Shown piece after piece: positions 1-9,341 of a DNA stretch of 64,000 nt. The notes beneath the pieces are model-generated. The model was not told the origin of the DNA and made no database searches. It saw only the letters and a list, made by a program, of their open reading frames with translations. The DNA is from Deltaproteobacteria bacterium. GTDB taxonomy: Bacteria > Desulfobacterota > Desulfobulbia > Desulfobulbales > Desulfocapsaceae. The translations under genes were made by a program, and so were the position numbers. The stretch covers positions 88,702-152,701 of the forward strand of contig JAPLJF010000033.1 in the NCBI GenBank assembly GCA_026388715.1, in the 5' to 3' direction. Every line of letters begins with the position of its first letter. The first letter of the stretch is position 1.

Positions 1-227
1 GTCTCCACCTGGGCCCACGCATTTTTTGGCACCCACAACCGGTCTCCCGTCTGAATAGGAAGATTGATGGTGGCCGGGAACCATTCGGTCGCCCCCTTAG
101 ATTGAATCTGGACATCACCTTCCAGCTGGCTCAGACGCAAGTACCCAAGGTCCTCAGCGTGTGCCCAAAGTGGTAAAAGAGTCACAATCCAGAGCACTAT
201 TGTTTTCAACAGATAGTTTCTTTTCAT
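1..227 (-). CDS. FecR-like/DUF6600-type secreted protein, 5' part only
   Basis: Reading leftwards from an ATG at 227, a frame stays open to the window edge (75 codons), so only the N-terminus is visible. It begins with a basic end and a hydrophobic stretch ending in WAHA-E, a clear Sec signal peptide. The mature part has the pattern LRLSQLEGDVQI followed by a Trp, ATINLPIQTGDRLW. This is the usual opening of FecR-like domains in DUF6600-type proteins, which are periplasmic or surface-exposed. A ribosome site (AAGGGTGAT) lies just upstream. The function cannot be told from this fragment. It lies 150 bp downstream of lpxB in the same direction. Confidence 0.6.
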   Translation of the reverse strand, partial: MKRNYLLKTIVLWIVTLLPLWAHAEDLGYLRLSQLEGDVQIQSKGATEWFPATINLPIQTGDRLWVPKNAWAQVE

Positions 228-377
228 CGAATCACCCTTTATACTTTTCTGAACTACAGAAATCATTATTTCTTCTGATTCCAAGTTTCCTTCAAGCCAA
301 TACCTTCGTCGGCTACACTGCGCGGCTCCTCACCGTACTACCCGTACTGCTTCGTCACCGCTCGCTTGCCTTCGGTC

Positions 378-1571
378 TTAACTTGAATGCAACGTGGAAT
401 GACGAATGAGCTTCAAGGCAAGCCCAGCCGCCTGGTGCGAGGCGCCGGGTTGTCCAAGTTTACTGCGAACTTCGGCCAGGGCCATCTGCATTTCGTGTCT
501 GGCCTTGTCATCAAAGAGGAGGCGGGCAAGTTCTGCCTCAATCTTTTCAGGATTGACCTCTTCCTGCAAAAGCTCGGTCACAACCAACCGCTCAGCAATC
601 AGATTGACCAGAGAAAAAAACTGCATATGCCTGACGAGTAATCTGCCTATATAATAAGTATGGGAAGATACCTTGTAAACGACCAGCATGGGGATGCCAA
701 GGATCGCAAGCTCAAGGGTAACGGTACCCGAGGCCGCGACAACGGCATCACAGGCCGCCATCATATCATAGCGATCCTCGCGGATCAGGTGGATATCGAT
801 GAGCTTTGAATAGTCATCCAGGCCATTGTTCCGCAGATCCTCTTCCGAGACAGTGGAGGCGACAGGCAGGAGAAAGACGAATTCCTGATCGTATTTTTCC
901 GACAGACGCCGGGCGGCGGCCAGAAAGTCAGGGAGCAGCGCCGAGATCTCTTTCCGGCGGCTGCCGGGCAGAAGGCCGATCAGCTTATGCTCCGGGTTGA
1001 TGCCATGCCTCCGGCAAAAAGAGTCCCGGTCGGTTGTCACCTTGACCGAATCGAGCAGAGGGTGGCCGACATACTGGGCCGCAACCCCGCGGGTGCGGTA
1101 AAAGGACTCCTCGAAGGGCAGAATCACCCCGATGGTATCGACCAACCGGCCGATGGTCTTCACCCGCCCTGCCCGCCAGGCCCAGACCTGCGGGCTGATA
1201 TAATAGAAGACCGGGATGCCGAGTTTTTTTGCCCTCTTGGCCAGCATCAGATTAAAATCGGGGAAATCGATCAGGATCAGCAGATCGGGACGGTCATCCG
1301 CCATCCTCTTTTTGAGGATTCTCTGGGCCGTAACAATATCAGGGAGATGGGTCAGCACCTCGATCAGGCCCACGACCGCAATCCTGCTGGCATCAAAGAG
1401 CAGCTCCACGCCTGCGGCTGCAAGCTCCCTGGAACCCATGCCGCAAAAGACCAGCTCCGGCTCCTGCCGGCGCATGGCCTGCACCAGACGGGCGCCATGA
1501 AGATCACCGGAGGCCTCGCCGGCAATGATCATTATTTTTTTAGGCACAGCCGGAACAGTTTCAGAGTTCAT
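378..1571 (-). CDS. lpxB: Lipid-A-disaccharide synthase
   Basis: LpxB is the membrane-associated GT19 glycosyltransferase that joins UDP-2,3-diacylglucosamine to lipid X to form the lipid A disaccharide. The 397-aa length is normal. Seen in the sequence: an N-terminal [10 protein letters not shown] motif near residue 17, [14 protein letters not shown] near 128 (the family signature), LPGSRRKEI near 204 and AASGTVTLE near 283. It begins five bases after the oxidoreductase gene upstream, so the two are co-transcribed. A slightly later start ([10 protein letters not shown]) is possible because the first 13 residues are not conserved. lpxK and lpxC lie about 8-10 kb away on the other strand. Confidence 0.96.
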   Translation of the reverse strand: MNSETVPAVPKKIMIIAGEASGDLHGARLVQAMRRQEPELVFCGMGSRELAAAGVELLFDASRIAVVGLIEVLTHLPDIVTAQRILKKRMADDRPDLLILIDFPDFNLMLAKRAKKLGIPVFYYISPQVWAWRAGRVKTIGRLVDTIGVILPFEESFYRTRGVAAQYVGHPLLDSVKVTTDRDSFCRRHGINPEHKLIGLLPGSRRKEISALLPDFLAAARRLSEKYDQEFVFLLPVASTVSEEDLRNNGLDDYSKLIDIHLIREDRYDMMAACDAVVAASGTVTLELAILGIPMLVVYKVSSHTYYIGRLLVRHMQFFSLVNLIAERLVVTELLQEEVNPEKIEAELARLLFDDKARHEMQMALAEVRSKLGQPGASHQAAGLALKLIRHSTLHSS

Positions 1572-1576
1572 GGCCG

Positions 1577-2572
1577 TTATCTCTTTTGCAGGGCCGCGGC
1601 AACAAGCCGGTACACTTCAAGCTCCTGATTCTGGCGGATCTGGGCCATCACCTGGAGGGCCACATCCAGGGCATGACGCCCGACCCGTCCGGAGACCAGA
1701 GGTTCGCTCCGGGTGCGGACGCATTCCACAAAATGGGCGATTTCATCCTTTAAGGCATCGCTGGCCGGAAAGGAGGTGACCTCGACATTCTGCCCCGGCG
1801 CGCCATTGGCCTGGATCTCGTCAGTCAGGTGGATGGTCATCACCTTTCTGTTGCTGAAATCGACATTGATATAAGAACCGGGTTGAAAGATCTGCATCTT
1901 CCGGATATTGGTGCGGGCAATCCTGCTTGCCGTCACATTGGCGGTGGCCCCATTCTCAAAGACGAGACGGGCGTTGGCAATATCCGTGGTAGCGGTCACC
2001 ACCGGGGCACCCACGGTCTGGATGGACTTCAGGGGTGATTTAACAATACTGAGAATAATATCAATATCATGGATCATGAGATCCAGCACCACATCCACAT
2101 CCACGCCCCGGTTTTTAAACGTTGATATCCGGCTGCTCTCAATAAAGACCGGAACGGTCAGAAATTTCTCCATGGCCTGAACCGCCGGATTAAAGTGTTC
2201 CAGATGCCCCACCTGCAGGATCAGTTTTTTGGCATCGGTCCGCCGGATCAGATCATCGGCCTCCTCCAGGGTGGTGGTGATCGGCTTTTCGAGCAGGATA
2301 TCAACATCTGCCTCAATACAGTCGAGTGCCACCTGATGATGATAGCTGGTGGGCACGACAATGGAGACGGCATCAACCAGGGCCAGCAGTTCCCGGTAAT
2401 CGGTAAAGGCTGCGCAGCCACATTCAGCGGCAATCTTGCCGGCCATGACCGGATCGACATCGACCACGCCGATCAGCTCCACCCCTTCCATCCCTGCGTA
2501 TTTCTGGGCATGAAATTTTCCCAGATAGCCGACACCAATCACTCCAACCTTAATTTTCTTCACTGTATTCAT
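1577..2572 (-). CDS. Gfo/Idh/MocA family oxidoreductase
   Basis: An NAD(P)-dependent sugar oxidoreductase of 331 aa. The N-terminal Rossmann motif [12 protein letters not shown] is near residues 10-21, the family's EKP motif is seen as LLEKPI near 93, and a catalytic-type His-Asp pair (MIHDIDI) lies near 168. It sits immediately before lpxB. In many Deltaproteobacteria an enzyme of this kind lies within the lpx genes, where GnnA-type members oxidise UDP-GlcNAc at C3 for 3-amino lipid A. No GnnB aminotransferase is present here, so a lipid A role is inference. The ATG at 2572 is preferred over the GTG at 2575. Confidence 0.85.
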   Translation of the reverse strand: MNTVKKIKVGVIGVGYLGKFHAQKYAGMEGVELIGVVDVDPVMAGKIAAECGCAAFTDYRELLALVDAVSIVVPTSYHHQVALDCIEADVDILLEKPITTTLEEADDLIRRTDAKKLILQVGHLEHFNPAVQAMEKFLTVPVFIESSRISTFKNRGVDVDVVLDLMIHDIDIILSIVKSPLKSIQTVGAPVVTATTDIANARLVFENGATANVTASRIARTNIRKMQIFQPGSYINVDFSNRKVMTIHLTDEIQANGAPGQNVEVTSFPASDALKDEIAHFVECVRTRSEPLVSGRVGRHALDVALQVMAQIRQNQELEVYRLVAAALQKR

Positions 2573-2606
2573 CACTCAACCCTAAGATATTTCAATAAAA
2601 TTAAGC

Positions 2607-2703
2607 CGCTGTTAAAAAATAACTGTAACTTTAAAACATCGTAAGCGGCATAAGGGGCCGTAACGAAATGGATAAAAACATAATTGTTATTTCGTAACGG
2701 CCC
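2607..2703. repeat. Dispersed palindromic repeat, copy R1
   Basis: An inverted repeat with arms GGGCCGTAACGAAAT (2655-2669) and ATTTCGTAACGGCCC (2689-2703), one mismatch, preceded by the constant flank GCGGCATAAG. The sequence before it (2607-2640, TGTTAAAAAATAACTGTAAC) is also shared with copy R3. Same family as R2-R8. It lies between livF and the Gfo/lpxB operon. Confidence 0.75.
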
Positions 2704-2744
2704 ATTGTATGATCTCCGGCAGATGTAATTTGCTAGACGCCACA

Positions 2745-2778
2745 CCAAGAAACAGCAGTAAAGATTGCTGTTTCTTGG
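2745..2778. repeat. Perfect hairpin between repeats R1 and R2
   Basis: CCAAGAAACAGCA and its exact complement TGCTGTTTCTTGG are separated by eight bases. It lies between two copies of the dispersed palindrome and may be a terminator-like structure or part of a composite insertion. There is no T run. Confidence 0.5.
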
Positions 2779-2780
2779 AT

Positions 2781-2842
2781 GCGGCATAAGAGGCCGTTAT
2801 AAAAAGAGCAAGAAAAGCTTTGCTCTTTTTATAACGGCCTCT
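2781..2842. repeat. Dispersed palindromic repeat, copy R2 (perfect hairpin)
   Basis: The flank GCGGCATA is followed by a perfect 22-bp inverted repeat: the arm at 2789-2810 starts AGAGGCCGTTATAAAA and its complement is at 2821-2842. The right arm runs into the stop codon of livF at 2841-2843, so the element was inserted at, or supplies, the end of that gene. It may act as a transcription end for the liv operon. Confidence 0.75.
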
Positions 2843-3548
2843 AAATCCCCAGATACGCCTTTTGCACCTCGGGATTGTCCAGCAGTCTCTCGGCGCTATC
2901 GGTCAGAATAATCCGGCCATTTTCAATAACATATCCCCGGTCAGCAAGATGCAGGGCCTGATGCGCATTCTGCTCCACGAGGAATATGGTGGTATTGTGC
3001 TCCTTGTTGATCGTCTTGATGATTGCAAAGATCTGTTTAATCATAAGAGGAGCAAGGCCCATCGACGGTTCATCAAGGAGCAGGAGCTGCGGCCGGGCCA
3101 TCAAGGCCCGGGATATGGCCAGCATCTGCTGTTCGCCGCCGCTGAGCGTCCCTCCTGACTGATGCCGGCGCTCGGCAAGAAAGGGGAACAGCGAGTACAC
3201 ATAGTCCAGATCCCGCCTGATCCCCGCCTTGTCGGTGCGCAGAAAAGAACCCAGGTCCAGGTTTTCCTGGACGGTTAGCTCGGCAAAGATATGCCTTCCT
3301 TCCGGGACCTGGCTGACCCCCATAGCCACGATCCTGTCAGGGGCAAGGCCCTGTATCTCCCGGCCCTGCAACAGGATCTGCCCGCCCCGGCACGCAACAA
3401 TCCCGGAGATGGCCATGAGCGTGGTGCTTTTGCCGGCGCCATTGGCCCCGATCAGGGTAATGATCTCGCCGGCATGGATTGTCAGACTGACATCCCGCAA
3501 GGCCTGGACATTACCATAACTTGCCTGAATATTCCTCAATTCAAGCAT
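2841..3548 (-). CDS. livF: Branched-chain amino acid ABC transporter ATPase LivF
   Basis: One of two cytoplasmic ATPases that power the LIV-type branched-chain amino acid importer. 235 aa, normal for LivF. Walker A GANGAGKST, signature LSGGEQQ, and Walker B LLLLDEPSMGLAP (the SMGLAP ending is typical of LivF) are all present. The start MLELRNIQ is chosen because GGGGTGA lies just before it; a start 15 bases further upstream overlaps livG. It is the last gene of the livH-M-G-F run, and its stop codon lies inside repeat R2. Confidence 0.95.
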   Translation of the reverse strand: MLELRNIQASYGNVQALRDVSLTIHAGEIITLIGANGAGKSTTLMAISGIVACRGGQILLQGREIQGLAPDRIVAMGVSQVPEGRHIFAELTVQENLDLGSFLRTDKAGIRRDLDYVYSLFPFLAERRHQSGGTLSGGEQQMLAISRALMARPQLLLLDEPSMGLAPLMIKQIFAIIKTINKEHNTTIFLVEQNAHQALHLADRGYVIENGRIILTDSAERLLDNPEVQKAYLGI

Positions 3549-3552
3549 GGCA

Positions 3553-4353
3553 TCACCCCACATCCTCGCCGAGATAGGCCTTGATCACTTCCCGGTTGGT
3601 GCGGATTTGAGCCGGCGTCCCCTGGGCGATCTTTTCCCCATAATCCATGACCACGATGCGATCAGAGAGGGTCATCACCAGTTTCATATCATGCTCAATC
3701 AGGAGAATGGCATGACCCTCATCACGGATCTGGCGGATAAGGGCGACAAGGACAGCTGTTTCCTGGGGATTCATCCCGGCTGCTGGTTCGTCCAAAAGCA
3801 GCAGGAAGGGTTCGGTGGCCAGGGCCCGGCCGATCTCCAGACGCCGCTGCGCCCCATAAGAAAGATTGCCGGCAAATTCATTGACCTGCCCGGCGAGCCC
3901 AATTTTCTCAAGGATCTCGTAACTCTTATTGACGGTCTCCTGCTCTTCCTCTCTGGTCCTGCGATCACGGAGGATGGCGCCCAGGATCAACGAGCGGGTC
4001 CGGCAGTGTCTACCGATCATCACATTTTCCAGCACGGTCATCCGGGAGAACAAGCGGATGTTCTGAAAGGTCCTGGCCATCCCCTTTTCCGTGATCTTGT
4101 TGGGCTTCAGGTCATTCAACCGGGTCTGTTCTCCCGTTTCCGGGCACACAAGCTGGATATCCCCGCTGCTGGGCCGATAAATCCCGGTCAGACAGTTAAA
4201 AAGTGTGGTCTTGCCCGCGCCATTGGGGCCGATCAGGGCCACAATCTCCTTGTCCTGCACATCAAAATCAAGATGATCGAGGGCACGAATCCCGCCAAAA
4301 TCCATGGTCAGACCGCTGACGTCGAGAATCGGCTTATTCATCCGCTTATTCAT
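3553..4353 (-). CDS. livG: Branched-chain amino acid ABC transporter ATPase LivG
   Basis: Second ATPase of the LIV importer, about 266 aa. Walker A GPNGAGKTT near residue 39, the LivG-type signature LSYGAQR in place of LSGGQ, Walker B LLLLDEPAAGMNP, and the switch His (LLIEHDM) are seen. Three ATGs lie close together (4356, 4353, 4341); 4353 sits after CAGGAT and overlaps the livM stop, as expected in a translationally coupled operon. A longer frame up to 4416 would add about 20 residues not found in the family. Confidence 0.95.
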   Translation of the reverse strand: MNKRMNKPILDVSGLTMDFGGIRALDHLDFDVQDKEIVALIGPNGAGKTTLFNCLTGIYRPSSGDIQLVCPETGEQTRLNDLKPNKITEKGMARTFQNIRLFSRMTVLENVMIGRHCRTRSLILGAILRDRRTREEEQETVNKSYEILEKIGLAGQVNEFAGNLSYGAQRRLEIGRALATEPFLLLLDEPAAGMNPQETAVLVALIRQIRDEGHAILLIEHDMKLVMTLSDRIVVMDYGEKIAQGTPAQIRTNREVIKAYLGEDVG

Positions 4354-5662
4354 CATCCTGTAAGGCGGCAGCGTTTTTTCGTCCCTGGAAACAATACGTT
4401 CTGCGGACACCCGCAATCAAGCCCTCTGGTTTGAAAATCATCATGGCCACCAGAATCGCGCCAAAGGCCAGCATCCGGTACTCTGACAGGGCCCGCAGAT
4501 ACTCAGGAAGCAGGATCAGGATCAGGGCGCCAAGAATCACGCCGACAATGGAACCCATCCCCCCAAGCACGACAATGGCGAGGATGATGGCCGACTCCAT
4601 GAAGGTAAAACTTGCCGGATTGACAAAGGTGGTCTTGGCGGCAAAGATCACCCCGATCAGGCCGGCCCAGAAGGCGCCGAGGGCAAAGGCAGTCAATTTT
4701 ATTCTGGTCTTGTCAATCCCCATGGCCTGGCAGGCGATCTCATCCTCACGCAGGGCCAGCCAGGCCCTTCCCAGCCGTGAATGCTGGAGCCTGTTCACCA
4801 CAAAGATGGTCAGGATCACCAGTCCAATCATCAGATAATACATATAAATCATGGCCTGATCAAGCGACATCTCCACCCCGAAAAATCCGGGACGGGGAAT
4901 ATTGCTGATGCCGCTTGGCCCCTTGGAAAAGGCGTTCCAGTTTTCGAGAATCAGGCGGATGATCTCGCCAAATCCGAGGGTGACGATGGCCAGATAATCC
5001 CCGCGCAGACGGAGTACCGGGAACCCCAGCAGCACTCCGAAGAGTGCGGCCAGAAGCCCGCCGATGGGCAGCGCCGCCCAGAAGCCCAGATGAAAATGCA
5101 GGTTGAGCAGCGCGTAGCTGTAGGCCCCGATTGCATAAAAAGCGACATAGCCAAGATCAAGGAGGCCGGCCACCCCAACCACGATATTCAACCCCAGCCC
5201 GAGGACGATATACATCAGGGCGGTGGTCATGATATTGGCCTGATAGGTGGAGAAAAGATGGGGAAACACCAGGGCCACCCCTGAAAACAAGATGATCAGG
5301 GGATAGCGATAGCCCGGTCTTTGCAGGAGATCGTGAATGATCGAGTCCCGCGCCGGGCAGGCCGCCGCCTGTTGCCGGGCCGCCAGCCTCTCCTTCCTGA
5401 CCAGCCAGGCCTTGGCCAGCAGAGAGATGACAAAGCTGCCAATGGCCACATAAAAAATATTACCCCAGCGCCAGGAGACCGTTCGCTCAACGGGATTCAC
5501 CTTGATCACCATGATCGGAAAGGTGAGAAAAACAAACCAGAGCGAGACCAGCAGCGATCTTTTTAGTGCCTTACAGATTATTTTCTTGTTTTTTTTACAA
5601 GAAAATAATCTGCGAAAGGCACTTATCCCGTCTATCGGGGTTACTCCCTTTACGGTAATCAT
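4346..5662 (-). CDS. livM: Branched-chain amino acid ABC transporter permease LivM
   Basis: Inner-membrane permease of the LIV importer, 438 aa with the LivM N-terminal (DUF3382-type) extension followed by the usual permease core (LGLGLNIVVGVAGLLDLGY, then the EAA-like loop GRAWLALREDEIACQAMG). The start at 5662 avoids the overlap with livH; an ATG at 5701 in the same frame is less likely. The first ~35 residues are odd: codons for SAFRRLFSCKKNKKIICKAL form a long DNA hairpin (5565-5623) and look like an inserted repeat. A true start may lie after it, but there is no ATG there before LKRSLLVSLW. Confidence 0.92.
   Translation of the reverse strand: MITVKGVTPIDGISAFRRLFSCKKNKKIICKALKRSLLVSLWFVFLTFPIMVIKVNPVERTVSWRWGNIFYVAIGSFVISLLAKAWLVRKERLAARQQAAACPARDSIIHDLLQRPGYRYPLIILFSGVALVFPHLFSTYQANIMTTALMYIVLGLGLNIVVGVAGLLDLGYVAFYAIGAYSYALLNLHFHLGFWAALPIGGLLAALFGVLLGFPVLRLRGDYLAIVTLGFGEIIRLILENWNAFSKGPSGISNIPRPGFFGVEMSLDQAMIYMYYLMIGLVILTIFVVNRLQHSRLGRAWLALREDEIACQAMGIDKTRIKLTAFALGAFWAGLIGVIFAAKTTFVNPASFTFMESAIILAIVVLGGMGSIVGVILGALILILLPEYLRALSEYRMLAFGAILVAMMIFKPEGLIAGVRRTYCFQGRKNAAALQDDE
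5565..5623. repeat. Long hairpin inside the 5' end of livM
   Basis: Left arm AGTGCCTT-A-CAGATTATTTTCTTGT is at 5565-5589 and right arm ACAAGAAAATAATCTG-CGA-AAGGCACT at 5597-5623: about 24 paired bases with one small bulge around a seven-T loop. It is read in frame as part of LivM. Confidence 0.7.
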
Positions 5663-5672
5663 AATGGCCCGC

Positions 5673-6575
5673 TCACACCTTCTTGGCCTCAGCCTTGCCA
5701 AGAAGGCCGGACGGTTTGAAAATCAGGATCAGGACCAGCAGGGAAAAGGCAAAGACATCTTCATAATCACTGGAGACATAACCGGTGGCAAAACTCTCGG
5801 TCAGGCCCAAGACCAGACTGCCGAGCACGGCGCCAGGAATCGAGCCGATCCCGCCCAGTACCGCCGCGGTAAAGGCCTTGATCCCGGCGATAAAGCCAAT
5901 GGCAAAATTAATCTGACCGATATGCGAGGCAATCAGCAGGCCACCGATGGCGGCCAGGGCTGAGCCGAGGATAAAGGTCGCGGAGATAACCCGATCCACA
6001 TTGATGCCGACCAGCAGGGCCATGGTCCGATCCTGGGCCGTTGCCCGCATGGCCTTGCCTATTCGGGTAAATTTAATGAGAAGGGTCAGCGCCAGCATCA
6101 CCACAGTGGTGGTCAGCAGAATGACCAGATCAGAAGAACCAATGATATGGGCCACCGGTTCCATGAAGGCGAATTCAGGGATCAATGCGGGAAACGGCAG
6201 AAAGTCCGAGGTCTGGGCCAGGAGGACATAGTTCTGCAGCAGAATGGACATACCGATGGCGCTGATCAGCGGGGCCAGCCTTGGCGCGTGACGCAGAGGT
6301 TTATAGGCAATTTTTTCAACCGTGTAGCCATAGGCCGATGACCAGATCGCCGCCGCGACTCCAGCCACCACCACAATGGCGGCCAGGGGAAAGCCATAAA
6401 TCGACAGCACCGTAGCGACGATAAACGAGGTAAAGGCCCCGATCATGTAAATCTCGCCATGGGCAAAATTGATCAGCCCAATAATCCCGTAGACCATGGT
6501 ATAGCCCAGGGCAATCAGGGCGTAGATGGAGCCCCTGGTCAAACCGCTTAAAAAGAGTTCAATGAAATAATCCAT
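5673..6575 (-). CDS. livH: Branched-chain amino acid ABC transporter permease LivH
   Basis: Second inner-membrane permease of the LIV importer, 300 aa from MDYFIELFLSGLTRGS. The core GYTMVYGIIGLINFAHGEIYM is the LivH hallmark, followed by the EAA loop GKAMRATAQDRTMALLVGI and the ending LIFKPSGLLGKAE. The frame is open 33 codons further upstream, but that part lacks any membrane or family character, so the internal ATG at 6575 is taken. The substrate-binding protein is not directly upstream; a beta-helix gene lies between. Confidence 0.95.
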   Translation of the reverse strand: MDYFIELFLSGLTRGSIYALIALGYTMVYGIIGLINFAHGEIYMIGAFTSFIVATVLSIYGFPLAAIVVVAGVAAAIWSSAYGYTVEKIAYKPLRHAPRLAPLISAIGMSILLQNYVLLAQTSDFLPFPALIPEFAFMEPVAHIIGSSDLVILLTTTVVMLALTLLIKFTRIGKAMRATAQDRTMALLVGINVDRVISATFILGSALAAIGGLLIASHIGQINFAIGFIAGIKAFTAAVLGGIGSIPGAVLGSLVLGLTESFATGYVSSDYEDVFAFSLLVLILIFKPSGLLGKAEAKKV

Positions 6576-6761
6576 ACGATTTTCAAGCCGGGAGTTCACG
6601 TCTCGAATGTCAGCAACCAACTTGAAGCGACACAACCATATTTCTGATTGGGTTGGGATGCTGCAAGTTACCAAACCATACCGACTTTCAAACCGGACAA
6701 GTCAATCTGTTGCTGATATCCAGCAATAATGTCTTCATTCTTCTTCCCAGAGGGCTAACCA

Positions 6762-7904
6762 TTATTTCAAGTCCGGCACTGTGCAATCCGTATTTAATAG
6801 GTGCCCCGCATTGTCATCACAGGCCACACAAGTATATTCACCACCGGAGACGCCATTGATGATGGTTGACTGGCTTATTACGGTGACTGAGCTTCCAGCA
6901 TTACTGGCAAGCCCAGCAGTATCACCGGAAAGGGTACTGCGTCGTATCTTCACAGAGTTGGAACCGGCATCAATTGAGCTGTTATATACACCTTGACTTT
7001 TTACCCCCGACGCAACGATATTAACCCCGGTCATTACCGGCGAAGATGAATAGTTTTCTACACCAGAATTAGCAAAAAATCCCCCCGACACTACAATCTT
7101 AACCCCGGTCATTACCGGTGAGGAGGAATGGTTACTTACGCCAGCACTAATTCCCGCCACCGAGACGACAGAAAGGTTGCCCCCAATCATCACCGGCGAG
7201 GAAGATTCATTGGCAACGCCAAAACAGTTGGAGCCTCCAGGCGCAGGCAAAAGTACATTCACATCGGTCATTATCGGCGAGGAAGAATTCTTATTCCAAA
7301 CGCCATAATTTCCAACAGACTCCCCTGACACAGTAATATTCATCTCGGTCATTATCGGTGAGGAAGAGGAGTTCAACACGCCAATATTATTAGCGGCCCC
7401 ACTCGATATTACATTCACATGTTGCAGTCGGGCCGTATTGTCAAGCCCGGTGGTATAAATGCCTAATGAACAATTAAAACCGCCAGTATGTGTAATAGTG
7501 AGATTGGACATGGTCGCATGATTGGCACCCTTGACAATCGCCGATGTTTCATCGGAGGGACCGTTAATCGCACCGGTCAACAGGGTAACGTTTTCACCAC
7601 CGCCGGCGACATCGACGTACTCCTTCATTATAAGGGGAGTCGTTATCGTATATTGCCCCGGGGCGATAAAGATGAGATAGGGATTAGTCGCGCTGGCATC
7701 GGTGATCGAGTTCATCGCCGCCACCGGATCGGTAAATTTACCGTTATTCTTGGCCACGGTAACAACATTCTGCAAGGGTTTACCGCCACTTCCCATGGGA
7801 ATCACCACTACCTGGTCTGCGGCTTGTGCGTATGAAAACAGCCAGATATATAAAAAACCGGCCAGCAGCAACATCATCCTGAAGCTGATCTTTCTGGTGT
7901 TCAT
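6762..7904 (-). CDS. Secreted right-handed beta-helix repeat protein
   Basis: 380 aa. The N-terminus is a signal peptide (basic start, MMLLLAGFLYIWLFSYAQAA). The next ~110 residues resemble pectate-lyase/pectinesterase-like N-terminal parts (YLIFIAPGQYTITTPLIMKEYVDVAGGG), then come five copies of a unit of about 27 residues centred on SSSPVMTGV, each with Asn/Ser ladders, as in parallel beta-helix proteins. Near the end is a Cys pair (YTCVACDDN). The start at 7904 follows AGAGAGGA at good spacing. No catalytic residues are recognised; it may be an adhesin or carbohydrate-binding surface protein. It interrupts the liv genes. Confidence 0.8.
   Translation of the reverse strand: MNTRKISFRMMLLLAGFLYIWLFSYAQAADQVVVIPMGSGGKPLQNVVTVAKNNGKFTDPVAAMNSITDASATNPYLIFIAPGQYTITTPLIMKEYVDVAGGGENVTLLTGAINGPSDETSAIVKGANHATMSNLTITHTGGFNCSLGIYTTGLDNTARLQHVNVISSGAANNIGVLNSSSSPIMTEMNITVSGESVGNYGVWNKNSSSPIMTDVNVLLPAPGGSNCFGVANESSSPVMIGGNLSVVSVAGISAGVSNHSSSPVMTGVKIVVSGGFFANSGVENYSSSPVMTGVNIVASGVKSQGVYNSSIDAGSNSVKIRRSTLSGDTAGLASNAGSSVTVISQSTIINGVSGGEYTCVACDDNAGHLLNTDCTVPDLK
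6995..7385. repeat. Coding tandem repeats of the beta-helix protein
   Basis: On the plus strand the phrase CGGTCATTA[CT]CGG[CT]GA[AG]GA recurs every 80-90 bases. It encodes the SSSP[IV]MT turn of the beta-helix. The unequal spacers and diverged copies show an old, protein-level repeat rather than a fresh DNA expansion. Confidence 0.75.
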
Positions 7905-8069
7905 ACTCCATCCTCTCTCGATAAAGTTATAAATTCCCTGAAGATGACGCATTCAGAAAGGGGTTTTCCATGCGACACAAAGTAGCATCTTTAGAGTTCA
8001 GCATATGGGAATCAGACAACAAGATCAACGCATAAGTCAAAAAAAAAACCAACTACTATGACTAAAAGA

Positions 8070-8101
8070 GCCTGAGACAAAGAAAGTTCTCAATCTCAGG
8101 C
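8070..8101 (-). terminator. Weak terminator after livK
   Basis: GCCTGAGA and TCTCAGGC pair around a 16-base loop just downstream of the livK stop; on the minus strand it is followed by CTCTTTTAG. A modest structure, consistent with livK being expressed apart from, or more strongly than, the permease genes. Confidence 0.4.
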
Positions 8102-8134
8102 ATTGCTTCAAACATTATTGCAACAAAAAAGCAT

Positions 8135-9253
8135 TTATTTTACTTCAACAAACCGGCCATTCTTGACCTGATACATGGCAAAGCCAACACCCACGGCATC
8201 TCCCTGCGCATCAAAATTGATAGTCCCCACTGGCGTATCAACTCTTTCTGCCTGCAGGGCCTTGGTCACCGCCGCTATCTCGGTGGAACCAGCCTTGTCA
8301 ATGGCATTAAGAATGGCCAGGGAAGCGGAATAGGCACTTTCATAAAAGGCGCCGGGGTCACTGTTATAGGCCTTTTTATGAGCGGCAACGGCAGCCTGGG
8401 ACAAGGGGTTTTTCGAGTTATCCTTTGGACCCGTGGCATAGACCCCTTCCGCATCCTTGCCGGCCACCTTGATAAAGGTATCATCCTTCACCCCGTCATC
8501 GGAGAGAAAGGCTATGCTCATCCTTTTTTTACGCATCATGGAGACGATCTTTGAGGCCTCGGGATGATACCCGCCAAAAATAACGGCATCTGCCTGAGAC
8601 TGTTTGATCTTCTGGACAATGGCTGAATAATCGACAGCCCCGGGAGTGACCCCTTCAAACAGGACAACCTCACCCTTGCCGGATTTTTCAATAAACCCTT
8701 TGGCCAGCTCGGCCACACCTTTACCGTAGTCACCCTTGTCATGAATCACCGCAATTTTCTTAACCCCCAGCACGTTCAAGGCAAACTCTACTTCAGGTTT
8801 GGCCTGCATGTTGTCAGGGGCAATGGTCCTGAAAAAATTCGGATACCCACCACTCTGGGTCAACTCCGGACTGGTGGCCGATGGTGAGATCAAGATAACA
8901 CCCGCCGCCTTATAGATAGGGAGGGCGGATTTAGTGGCACCGGAACAGGTATGGCCAAGAACGATATCAACCCCCTGAGAGACCAGCTTGGTGGCAATGT
9001 TGGCTGCAACCTCCGGTTTACACACATCATCCTCAATCAGCAGTTCCACTTTTTTGCCATTGACGCCACCCTTGGCGTTCACTTCATCCACCACCAGTTT
9101 TGCGGCATTCACGGTCGGCAGGCCGTAGGATGCCAGATCCCCGCTATGCGCCCCGGCAACACCCAGCTTTATGGTATCACCAGCCATGCCGGCTCCTGGA
9201 AGCATCATGGCCAGGACAACGGCCGCCGCTGCCACCAGAGTATTTATTTTCAT
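8135..9253 (-). CDS. livK: Branched-chain amino acid ABC transporter substrate-binding protein
   Basis: Periplasmic binding protein of the LIV importer, 372 aa, type I fold. A signal peptide is clear (residues 1-24, ending GAGMA). The mature start DTIKLGVAGAHSGDLASYG, the stretch LGHTCSGATKSALPIYKAAGV and SPSATSPELT are classic Leu/Ile/Val-binding protein features. A good ribosome site (GGGGAA) precedes the ATG. It is separated from livHMGF by the beta-helix gene and a weak terminator; it is upstream in the same direction, so partial read-through could still link them. Confidence 0.95.
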   Translation of the reverse strand: MKINTLVAAAAVVLAMMLPGAGMAGDTIKLGVAGAHSGDLASYGLPTVNAAKLVVDEVNAKGGVNGKKVELLIEDDVCKPEVAANIATKLVSQGVDIVLGHTCSGATKSALPIYKAAGVILISPSATSPELTQSGGYPNFFRTIAPDNMQAKPEVEFALNVLGVKKIAVIHDKGDYGKGVAELAKGFIEKSGKGEVVLFEGVTPGAVDYSAIVQKIKQSQADAVIFGGYHPEASKIVSMMRKKRMSIAFLSDDGVKDDTFIKVAGKDAEGVYATGPKDNSKNPLSQAAVAAHKKAYNSDPGAFYESAYSASLAILNAIDKAGSTEIAAVTKALQAERVDTPVGTINFDAQGDAVGVGFAMYQVKNGRFVEVK

Positions 9254-9310
9254 TCTTGATTCCCCTTTTTTCCCTTCAATTGATGGATACTGAGCTGTAA
9301 TCTGTTAAAT

Positions 9311-9341
9311 AATATCAAACTATTTCATAGGGTTTGATATT
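9311..9341. promoter_or_regulatory. Inverted repeat between livK and lpxK
   Basis: AATATCAAAC and GTTTGATATT (perfect 10-bp arms, 11-base spacer) lie in the divergent gap between livK and lpxK. The AT-rich character suits an operator, but no regulator is known. Confidence 0.4.

Noticed and set aside
2572..2787. A 71-codon minus-strand frame across repeats R1/R2
   Set aside because: It is made of the repeat and hairpin sequence and has no family features.
6995..7385. Regularly spaced repeats that could be a CRISPR array
   Set aside because: Unit spacing and sequence vary, and the repeats encode the SSSP turns of the beta-helix protein.
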